Of a DNA stretch of 6,264 nt, positions 1-5,576 are shown piece after piece. Numbering within the stretch: position 1 is the stretch's first letter; each line of letters begins with the position of its first letter. This DNA is from Phycisphaeraceae bacterium (GTDB lineage: Bacteria; Planctomycetota; Phycisphaerae; Phycisphaerales; Phycisphaeraceae), in contig JAJDCV010000066.1 of assembly GCA_029260675.1 (NCBI GenBank), forward strand, positions 1-6,264. The letters are read 5' to 3'. The translations under genes were made by a program, and so were the position numbers. The notes under the pieces were generated by a model. The model was not told the DNA's origin. It did no database searches and worked only from the letters and a program-made list of their open reading frames with translations.

Positions 1-43
1 CTACGTCGTAGGGGTCAGATAGCTCCCATCCGGCCCGATTCAT
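1..43 (-). CDS. Possible start of a divergent gene (partial, 14 codons)
   Basis: Reading leftwards from an ATG at 43-41, the frame is open to the window edge and gives MNRAGWELSDPYDV. The first in-frame stop upstream is a TGA at 64-62, so this ATG is the first ATG of the frame. The peptide reads like the beginning of a soluble protein, but 14 codons cannot identify a family. No convincing Shine-Dalgarno sequence precedes the ATG, which weakens the call. If real, the gene is divergent from the FHA gene and shares the 44-161 region with it. It could equally be a chance open frame in an upstream intergenic region. Confidence 0.3.
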   Translation of the reverse strand, partial: MNRAGWELSDPYDV

Positions 44-65
44 GTCTATTTCGGGGCCGTCTCAT

Positions 66-93
66 GGGGGGCTTTCGCCTTGCGTAAACCCCC
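66..93. other. Imperfect G/C-capped hairpin in the 5' region
   Basis: GGGGG at 67-71 pairs with CCCCC at 89-93, TTT at 73-75 with AAA at 86-88, and CGC at 76-78 with GCG at 82-84 around a three-base loop. There is one bulged base on each side (C72, T85). That gives 11 base pairs in three blocks. No T-tract follows on either strand, so it is not a classical intrinsic terminator. It could be a terminator of an upstream gene without a U-run, a leader structure of a divergent transcript, or a protein binding site. Confidence 0.4.
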
Positions 94-108
94 TATCCGC
101 CATACATT
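80..108 (+). promoter_or_regulatory. Weak sigma70-like promoter candidate for the FHA gene
   Basis: TTGCGT at 80-85 (3 of 6 matches to TTGACA) and TACATT at 103-108 (4 of 6 matches to TATAAT) are separated by 17 bp. The start would fall near 115, giving a leader of roughly 45 nt. The -35 element overlaps the 66-93 hairpin and the -10 overlaps the first copy of the direct repeat. The match is poor and planctomycete promoters are not well defined, so this is only a candidate. Confidence 0.25.
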
Positions 109-131
109 ATTGGACCGCTAATTATTGGACC
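106..131. repeat. 11-bp direct repeat ATTATTGGACC upstream of the FHA gene
   Basis: ATTATTGGACC occurs at 106-116 and again at 121-131, separated by GCTA, so the period is 15 bp. Part of it returns inverted as GGTCCA at 143-148, which can pair with TGGACC at 126-131 (or 111-116). The inverted copy ends at the first base of the Shine-Dalgarno sequence AGGAG (148-152). The arrangement could be a tandem operator or a leader hairpin that affects ribosome access. It could also be a small chance duplication. Confidence 0.45.
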
Positions 132-161
132 TCGGTGTTCAGGGTCCAGGAGCATTAAAAT

Positions 162-2420
162 ATGTTGATCCTCATTGTTGCCGAGGGCCCGGACAAGGGC
201 CGGATGTACGAGTGGACGGATGACCAGACGGTTATCGTCGGCCGTGAAAGCAAGGACCTTCGACTCAGCGACGGCAAAGCGTCCAGGCAGCACGCACGGT
301 TTAAGTGTGAAGGCGGCAAGTGGTATGTCCGCGACCTGGCATCGCGGCACGGCACATTCATCAACAAGATCCGGGCCGAGGGCAAGACCCCCCTGGCGGA
401 CGGGGACCGTGTGCAGATCGCGCGGACGCAACTGGTGGTCGCCCGTGTCCCCGCCGAGCAGGCCGAGCGTGCCGCGCTGCTCACCGGGCAACCGATCCCA
501 ACCGACAACTGGGCCGGCATCGCGACGAAGCGCCGTTTCATCCCCCGCGCATCCACCGCCGCTGCCATGACCGCCGCCGCCTTCACCGTGGGGTGCAGCG
601 CCTGGCTCTACCTGAATACCACCGACGCCAACCTCAAACTCCGCGAAGACCTGCTGGCGTCTCAGGCCGGTATGTCCAAGGTGCAACAGGCCGCCACGGA
701 GGCGCAGACACTCGCGACGCGATCGCAGTTGGCCATCGCCGACCGGACCGACGAGATCTACGAGGAGGTCCAGGCACTGGGAGCAAGCAGCACCCCCCTG
801 CTGAACGACATCCTCGCGTCGATCGAGGCGCAGGGCGGCAGCCTGGAACAGCTTGACGAGATCCGCACGGCGCTGGCCGATCTGCATGATTCGAGTCAGC
901 CGACGCTTGATGCGATCCTGGCCCGTGTTGAATCGCAATCCTCACAGTGGATGACGCTGGCGGAAGTCCGGGACGTGATGAAGCGTCAGCAGGCCAACAC
1001 CGCGGGCCTGCTGCCCGAGTTGCAGGCGGTCGCGTTGGCGACACGCGCCAACGAGCAGTCCCTGGACACGCTTCGGCGGCAGATCGAACAGGCGCAGGCG
1101 CGCCCGGACCTGAACGCCAAGGTGCTGGACCAGTTAGAGGCCGTCGCCGTGGAACTCCAGGCCCGTCCGACGCTCGAGCAGGTTTCCACGGAAGTCCGTC
1201 AGGCCCTGGCAAAAGAGCAACAGAAGACCGATGAACTGCTGAATCGGATCGAAAGCCGCCTCGCAAAGGCAGACAGCCCGGACGCTCAGGAGTTGATGGC
1301 ACCGCTGCGCGAAGCGCTCACTTCACAGGCACAGGCGACCGAGCAGCTGGTCACCCAGGCGTTCGAGCAGCAGAACCAGACCGCCGACCAGTTGGCTGAA
1401 CTCAAGACACTCATGCAATCCCAGTCGGGCGAGACGGCCACGGCGTTACGCGAGGTGGTCAACCAGATCGACACCAACGGCGACCTCGACTCGGTCCTGA
1501 CTGCGGTTAAGCAGATCGAAGCCGGCTCGGGTGACGACGAGGCGATGGCCCTGCTGCGCGAACTCGCATCGAAGCTCGAATCGGGCCCGACCTCCCAGCA
1601 ACTCGCGGACGCGGTCGCCCTTGCGGTGACGGACCAGCTCGACGGGACGCGCCCACTGCTGGAGCAGATCGCCAGCACACTGGATCACTCGGTGAGTCAA
1701 GACCAGGCCAGCAAACAACTCCTGGAGCAGGTCCGCCTCGCCCTGGCGGCGCAGCAGGAGACCGACGCCAGGCTCGACCAGATCTATGACCTGCTGGCGT
1801 CATCCGACACCGGCACGGACAGCGAGGCGCTTCGGCAGGTGCTCGCCGAGATCCGGTCGAAGTCGATCGCGGGGATGGACGAGTTACGCTCGACGATCCG
1901 CCGAGAGGTCCAGGCCGGCCTGACCGAGCAACGCCTGACGACAGCGCGTGTCACAAGACCCGCCGCGGCGATCGCCCCCGAGCCGATCTACGTCGAGCCC
2001 ACACCGCCACCCACGCAAGCCCCCGAAACCGTGACAATGGCGGCCCCCCAAAAACAGAACACGATCCGCGTGGATCAAGCCCCCACCCAACAAGGCGAGG
2101 TTCTGACCGACGTCGAACAGGCCTACCGCCTGGCATTCAAGACCGGCAAACCTATCACGCTCGGCGGTGGCACGGTGGACCCGGAAACAGGCGAAGTCAC
2201 CAAGGGGCGCACGCTCGATGCCTCAGCAGCCAAGGCCGCGGGCATCACCGACTGGCGAGACTGGTACCTGATGGACGACTTCGCCGAACGGATGCGTCTT
2301 CAGCAGCAGGCCGTGAAATACCACAACGGCCGACGCGGGAACGTGGACATCCTCGGCATCCCCGCCGAAGCTACCGATTCAACCTCTAGCACACACACAC
2401 CAGACGGAAACGGCGGGTAA
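162..2420 (+). CDS. Membrane-anchored FHA-domain protein with long helical repeat region
   Basis: The 752-residue protein starts with a clear FHA domain (about 1-95), a module that binds phosphothreonine peptides. Hallmarks are GR at 27-28, SRQH at 41-44 and the loop SRHGTFIN at 61-68. A basic stretch (TKRRFIPR, 122-129) precedes one hydrophobic span (about 130-151), which would place FHA in the cytoplasm and the rest outside. Residues 155-590 are Gln/Glu/Ala/Leu-rich and helical, with an L-x-E-x-R-like motif recurring about every 35 residues. A Pro-rich linker (about 599-640) leads to a C-terminal segment (about 645-735) containing ITDWRDWYLMDDF, which I do not recognise. The start is supported by AGGAG at 148-152, nine bases before the ATG. 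The gene stands alone on its strand. It may couple Ser/Thr kinase signalling to an envelope structure, but that is inference. The FHA call is firm; the cellular role is unknown. Confidence 0.92.
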   Translation: MLILIVAEGPDKGRMYEWTDDQTVIVGRESKDLRLSDGKASRQHARFKCEGGKWYVRDLASRHGTFINKIRAEGKTPLADGDRVQIARTQLVVARVPAEQAERAALLTGQPIPTDNWAGIATKRRFIPRASTAAAMTAAAFTVGCSAWLYLNTTDANLKLREDLLASQAGMSKVQQAATEAQTLATRSQLAIADRTDEIYEEVQALGASSTPLLNDILASIEAQGGSLEQLDEIRTALADLHDSSQPTLDAILARVESQSSQWMTLAEVRDVMKRQQANTAGLLPELQAVALATRANEQSLDTLRRQIEQAQARPDLNAKVLDQLEAVAVELQARPTLEQVSTEVRQALAKEQQKTDELLNRIESRLAKADSPDAQELMAPLREALTSQAQATEQLVTQAFEQQNQTADQLAELKTLMQSQSGETATALREVVNQIDTNGDLDSVLTAVKQIEAGSGDDEAMALLRELASKLESGPTSQQLADAVALAVTDQLDGTRPLLEQIASTLDHSVSQDQASKQLLEQVRLALAAQQETDARLDQIYDLLASSDTGTDSEALRQVLAEIRSKSIAGMDELRSTIRREVQAGLTEQRLTTARVTRPAAAIAPEPIYVEPTPPPTQAPETVTMAAPQKQNTIRVDQAPTQQGEVLTDVEQAYRLAFKTGKPITLGGGTVDPETGEVTKGRTLDASAAKAAGITDWRDWYLMDDFAERMRLQQQAVKYHNGRRGNVDILGIPAEATDSTSSTHTPDGNGG

Positions 2421-2426
2421 TCGGTT

Positions 2427-2445
2427 CCCATTCTCATTGGATGGG
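2427..2445. terminator. Small hairpin between convergent genes, weak terminator candidate
   Basis: CCCATTC at 2427-2433 pairs with GGATGGG at 2439-2445 (six Watson-Crick pairs and one T-G wobble) around a five-base loop. GTT at 2424-2426 and AAC at 2451-2453 could add an outer stem across a bulge. It lies in the 42-bp gap between the stop of the FHA gene (2420) and the stop of the ROK gene (2463), where a bidirectional terminator would be expected. There is no T-run on either side, so position supports the call more than sequence does. Confidence 0.35.
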
Positions 2446-2462
2446 CCGTGAACACTCGTACG

Positions 2463-3359
2463 CTAATCGGATAAACAAGAAAGCGAAGCGGCGCCGATGG
2501 CGGCGGCGAAGTTGTCGGATTGCCCGACGGTGAGGGTCCACTTCTTCGGCGCGGCGGCGGTCAGGCGGTCGTTTGCCATCGATTCGATCTGTGGCAGCGC
2601 CGGGCTGAAAATGCTGACGGTCCCGCCCATCAGGACGATGTGATCGGGCCGGTACAGTGCCAGGAGGATGCGGATACCGCGTGCCAGAGCCGCGAGCGCC
2701 CGTTTCATGGTCGGGTGCTCGAACCGGCTGTCCGAATCAAACGGGACGCCGTCGGCTTCGAGCGTTCGGAAACCGACGTAGGCCTCGAGCGCGCCCCGGC
2801 CTGCGCCGGGTGTGACCGGTGCGTCGCGTTCACCGCCTGAAACGTCCATGTGCCCGAAGTGACCGCTGGTGCCGCGTGTGATGATGACGGGTCGGCCGTT
2901 GTCCAGGACCGCCCCACCCACGCCTGTGCCAAGCGAGAGGTAGAGGCTCCTGCCGGGCATGGGGTTGCGTCGGTGTTCGCAGGCCGCGGCGGCGTTGGCG
3001 TCGGTTGCCGCGGTCACGGGCACGCCCAGTTTGAGGGTTTCTTCGATCCAGTTGGGGATCGACACGCCCGCCAGCGCCGGCACGTTCGCCGCCATCTCGA
3101 TCACCCCCGCCCTGTCCATTGGCCCGGCGATCGACACGCCCACCGAGCGCACCGCACCGCGATCAAGCTCGGCCTGTTTCAGCAACGCATCGAAAGATGA
3201 ACCGATACTGTCGGAAAGCACTTCGACTGAAGGCATCTCGTGGGGATCACCGCGCAGTGTGAGAGGTTCGGCACCGTCATTGACCAGTGCCAACTTCACG
3301 CTAGACCCGCCGATGTCGATGCCCAGCGACCAGCCGGGAGCGTTTGCTTGCTTCTGCAT
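2463..3359 (-). CDS. ROK-family sugar kinase-like protein lacking the zinc motif
   Basis: This 298-residue cytoplasmic protein has normal ROK length. It shows the N-terminal phosphate loop GIDIGGSSVKLALV (13-26), SIAGPMD (76-82), the catalytic-base region TDANAAA with Asp120, the second phosphate motif SLGTGVGGAVLDNG (142-155), and a C-terminal adenosine-region segment around IVLMGG (241-246). ROK kinases typically phosphorylate glucose, fructose, N-acetylglucosamine or related sugars with ATP. Two family features are altered. GExGH reads GHFGH (166-170), so the usual sugar-contacting Glu is His167. The zinc motif CxCGxxGCxE reads TPGAGRGALE (183-192), with no cysteines although the Glu remains. 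There is no N-terminal DNA-binding domain, so it is not a ROK repressor. It follows the symporter gene by 57 bp and is probably cotranscribed. No clear Shine-Dalgarno sequence precedes the ATG. The family is certain; activity and substrate are open. Confidence 0.9.
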   Translation of the reverse strand: MQKQANAPGWSLGIDIGGSSVKLALVNDGAEPLTLRGDPHEMPSVEVLSDSIGSSFDALLKQAELDRGAVRSVGVSIAGPMDRAGVIEMAANVPALAGVSIPNWIEETLKLGVPVTAATDANAAAACEHRRNPMPGRSLYLSLGTGVGGAVLDNGRPVIITRGTSGHFGHMDVSGGERDAPVTPGAGRGALEAYVGFRTLEADGVPFDSDSRFEHPTMKRALAALARGIRILLALYRPDHIVLMGGTVSIFSPALPQIESMANDRLTAAAPKKWTLTVGQSDNFAAAIGAASLSCLSD

Positions 3360-3416
3360 GGGTCCGTTCGATTACCAAGGCGTTACCGTAGCTTCGCCGA
3401 CATCATACTTAAGCGG

Positions 3417-5297
3417 TCAGGCCGACTCACCCTTATGCGGTTCACCCAGCAGGAATCCGAAGACAAACGCGAAGAAACCGCCGATCACGGCGTACCAGGG
3501 CCAGGAGATCGACAGCTTGACCGGGTCTCCGAGATCGTCAAGGACCGTCGCCCCGGTTTCGGGGTTGATCTGCCCGAACCAGAGGTGCTTGCAGATAAGC
3601 CAGAGCAGCAGGCACCCGACCGCCAGCCAGACCGTCTTGGCAAACAGCTTCGGTCTGCGCGTGGTCCGGTTCAGAGCCGCGGAGATGATCCATGTGACCA
3701 GCAGCACACCCACCACGGCTAAGCAAATGTTCATCGCCCAAGGCTCGTGGAAACGCGAAGCGAAGACCCCGAAAACCGACAGCGGGGCCGCCCAGATCAG
3801 CCCGTAGGCGTTCTTCTTCAGCGGCAACCACGCCAGCAGGAACGTCGCCAGCAGCGCACCGACGACGTAGCTGGCCAGACCAAGCGCCAGATCGAGGAAA
3901 GGCACCTCCTTGCCGGCGGCCTGCATCCGTTCGACATACACATCGATCAGCAGAGCCATCAGGCACAATGCGATCCCCCAGAAAACAACCAGCCCACGCG
4001 AGACAGCCAGGATCTCCTTGCCGTGCTTTGCAGCGTCCGGGGAATCCGGGTCGATCTTGCGCAGCGGCAGGTACACCCCCGAGATCGTGGTCTGAGACAG
4101 CGCCGCCAGGATCGATGTCAGCGAGGAGATCGCGGCGGCGAACACCCCCGCGATGATCAGGCCCGTCAGACCCGATGGGACTTCCAACAGTGCGAAAACG
4201 GGCAGGATATTATCCGCGTTGTCAGCGACGACCGCGGCGGCATCCACACCGAGCCGCTCGGGGAACTGCTGATAGAAGACCCACAGACCCGCACCGACCA
4301 GCAGCATCAACGCGGCGACCGCTTCCGCAGCCCAGCTGGTCATCACGGCGAGCTTGGCGTGTCGTTCGTTCTTGCAACAGAAGATGCGCTGGGCGAGTAG
4401 CTGGTCCGTGCCGTACGCCCCGATGTTGCCGAAGGTCACCGCGATGATGGCCGCCCAGATGGTGAACGGCTCGGCGAAGACCTCGCCCCAGATCGAAGCA
4501 TACTGTGAGTTCTCCGGCTGAGACAGGTTGATGCTCCAGAGCTTGAATTTCCCGGCCTCGCCGGCGTCCTGGAACAACTGCCCGAACCCGCCGGGTAGTT
4601 GATCGACCACGACCCCCAGCGCGACGATCCCGCCGATGACGAAGACCAGGAACAGCATCACGTCGGTCCAGATCACCGTGGCGATCCCGCCGAGCATCGT
4701 CCAGGCGATCGCGATGACCCCGACGATCCCGACCGCCCAGATCAGGCTGTCGATCCCGGTTGCGTCATACAGTACGGTCAGCTGGTCTTTGAGGATCACC
4801 TCCAGGATGATCGCGGTGAGGTAGACCCTCGCCGCCTGAGCGAGCAGGCCCATCAGTGAAAACAGCAGGGTTGTGACCGTCCGTGCGGTCTCGCCGAGCT
4901 TCTTGCCCATGTAGTCGTAGGGGCTGTAGACCTTGTGCTTGAAGTAGGCCGGGATCAGGACAAAAGAAACAAAGAAGCGGGACAACAGCCCGGCGATGAT
5001 CCCGAACTGAAGGTAGGTGAAGTTTCCGCCATCCCGGAAGATGCGGGCGGGGACGGCGATGAAGGTGACGGCGGAGATAATCGTGGCGATCATCGATCCG
5101 GACACCGCGTACCACGGCAGCCTCCCGCCGCCGCGGAAGAAGTCCTCCATGCTCTCCTGCTTGCCGGCAAGCTTGACGCCAAGGATACTGACCAGGACCA
5201 GGTAGCCGATCAGCACCCCCCAGTCGATCCATGTGAAGTGGCTGGAGAGCGAGCCCGCCGTGTCTGCGGTAGCAGCTAAAGTCGAGATCCAGGTCAT
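3417..5297 (-). CDS. Sodium:solute symporter (SSS/SGLT family), probable sugar transporter
   Basis: This 626-residue inner-membrane protein imports a solute using the Na+ gradient. About 15 hydrophobic segments are visible, the first at about 25-41. Family hallmarks are SGSMIATIISAVTFIAVPAR (66-85), MLGGIATVIWTDV (201-213), GTDQLLAQRIF (296-306) and AAAISSLTSILAALSQTT (387-404). Ser391/Ser392 sit where the family's Na2-site serines are found. It is longer than the classical core of about 500 residues because of extra C-terminal hydrophobic segments (about 552-570 and 598-617) flanking a polar loop (571-595). The start is supported by GGAGA at 5310-5306, eight bases before the ATG. A downstream ROK protein and upstream LacI-type regulator suggest a carbohydrate substrate. 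Homologues in this family also carry amino acids, organic acids, inositol or sialic acid, so the substrate cannot be named. Confidence 0.93.
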   Translation of the reverse strand: MTWISTLAATADTAGSLSSHFTWIDWGVLIGYLVLVSILGVKLAGKQESMEDFFRGGGRLPWYAVSGSMIATIISAVTFIAVPARIFRDGGNFTYLQFGIIAGLLSRFFVSFVLIPAYFKHKVYSPYDYMGKKLGETARTVTTLLFSLMGLLAQAARVYLTAIILEVILKDQLTVLYDATGIDSLIWAVGIVGVIAIAWTMLGGIATVIWTDVMLFLVFVIGGIVALGVVVDQLPGGFGQLFQDAGEAGKFKLWSINLSQPENSQYASIWGEVFAEPFTIWAAIIAVTFGNIGAYGTDQLLAQRIFCCKNERHAKLAVMTSWAAEAVAALMLLVGAGLWVFYQQFPERLGVDAAAVVADNADNILPVFALLEVPSGLTGLIIAGVFAAAISSLTSILAALSQTTISGVYLPLRKIDPDSPDAAKHGKEILAVSRGLVVFWGIALCLMALLIDVYVERMQAAGKEVPFLDLALGLASYVVGALLATFLLAWLPLKKNAYGLIWAAPLSVFGVFASRFHEPWAMNICLAVVGVLLVTWIISAALNRTTRRPKLFAKTVWLAVGCLLLWLICKHLWFGQINPETGATVLDDLGDPVKLSISWPWYAVIGGFFAFVFGFLLGEPHKGESA

Positions 5298-5377
5298 CTG
5301 AGTTGTCTCCGGCGTCCCCGGTCCTGAAAGGTCTGTAAGTCAGCATTGCCGGGCGACGCGGCCCGACCTGGAAAGAG

Positions 5378-5390
5378 TATTTATATAACA
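5378..5390 (-). promoter_or_regulatory. AT-rich -10-like patch upstream of the symporter gene
   Basis: The minus strand reads TGTTATATAAATA here, an AT island that stands out in the GC-rich surroundings. It contains TATAAA (5385-5380) and overlapping TATATA (5387-5382). It lies about 80 bp before the symporter ATG, leaving a leader of roughly 75 nt. I find no good -35 hexamer at 16-18 bp spacing, so the promoter might be activator-dependent or use another sigma factor. Confidence 0.35.
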
Positions 5391-5447
5391 ACCGACGCCC
5401 CGGCGAAAGGCACCGTGGTGGTTTGTGTTGCTGCGGGGATGTTGCAA

Positions 5448-5464
5448 TGCTCAAGGGCTGAGCA
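5448..5464. promoter_or_regulatory. Perfect inverted repeat TGCTCA-N5-TGAGCA, possible operator
   Basis: TGCTCA (5448-5453) and TGAGCA (5459-5464) are exact reverse complements separated by AGGGC. The site is about 60 bp upstream of the AT-rich promoter-like patch and about 150 bp from the symporter start. LacI-family proteins bind dyad-symmetric sites as dimers, and the neighbouring gene encodes one. However, LacI operators usually have a central CG and little or no spacer, which this site lacks. It could also form a hairpin in RNA, but no T-run follows on either strand. Confidence 0.35.
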
Positions 5465-5529
5465 AAACCGACTGCCAATAAGCACCGATTGAAATGGACA
5501 CCCGGGATTCCGCAGGTTGGACTTTCTCG

Positions 5530-5562
5530 TCCAAGCCGTGTCGGCATGCCATCGCTCTTGGA
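5530..5562 (-). terminator. Hairpin just after the regulator gene, weak terminator candidate
   Basis: TCCAAG (5530-5535) and CTTGGA (5557-5562) are perfect complements around a 21-base loop that itself contains the palindrome GGCATGCC (5543-5550). It starts 14 bp past the regulator stop codon. The stem is short, the loop is long, and no T-run follows on the minus strand, so it is at best a weak terminator or an attenuating structure. Confidence 0.22.
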
Positions 5563-5576
5563 TCAAACCCGGTGTG

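Larger units (their letters stand above)
5298..5576. other. 279-bp intergenic region between regulator and symporter genes
   Basis: No convincing gene lies here. Reading in the direction of transcription (right to left), it holds a hairpin just after the regulator stop (5530-5562), a perfect inverted repeat (5448-5464), an AT-rich promoter-like patch (5378-5390), a short stem CGGGC/GCCCG (5350-5354 with 5361-5365), and the symporter Shine-Dalgarno sequence (5306-5310). The length and content fit an independent promoter for the symporter-ROK pair rather than simple read-through from the regulator gene. Confidence 0.6.

Noticed and set aside
582..605. Cys at residue 145 of the FHA protein as a lipoprotein attachment site
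   Set aside because: The hydrophobic span is internal, behind a 120-residue FHA domain, and the residues before Cys (FTVGC) match the lipobox poorly. A plain membrane anchor is simpler.
93..938. Long minus-strand frame (281 codons) opposite the start of the FHA gene
   Set aside because: It is antisense to the unmistakable FHA domain and membrane span. The translation is Arg/Gly-rich low-information sequence with no family motifs, as expected for a shadow frame in GC-rich DNA.
2390..2400. CA dinucleotide run near the 3' end of the FHA gene
   Set aside because: It is only 11 bases, inside the disordered last codons of the protein. It is too short to argue for phase variation.
3747..4400. Plus-strand frame of 217 codons inside the symporter gene
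   Set aside because: It is antisense to conserved symporter segments and its translation is polar low-complexity sequence (Arg, Gln, Asp). No supporting ribosome binding site was recognised.
5473..5478. TTGGCA on the minus strand as a -35 element for the symporter promoter
   Set aside because: It is close to TTGACA, but no plausible -10 hexamer occurs 16-18 bp downstream.
4765..5547. Minus-strand frame of 260 codons overlapping the symporter start and the intergenic gap
   Set aside because: It is a shifted frame of the symporter N-terminus. The Arg/Pro/His-rich translation lacks any recognisable domain, whereas the symporter frame carries all family motifs and a good Shine-Dalgarno sequence.
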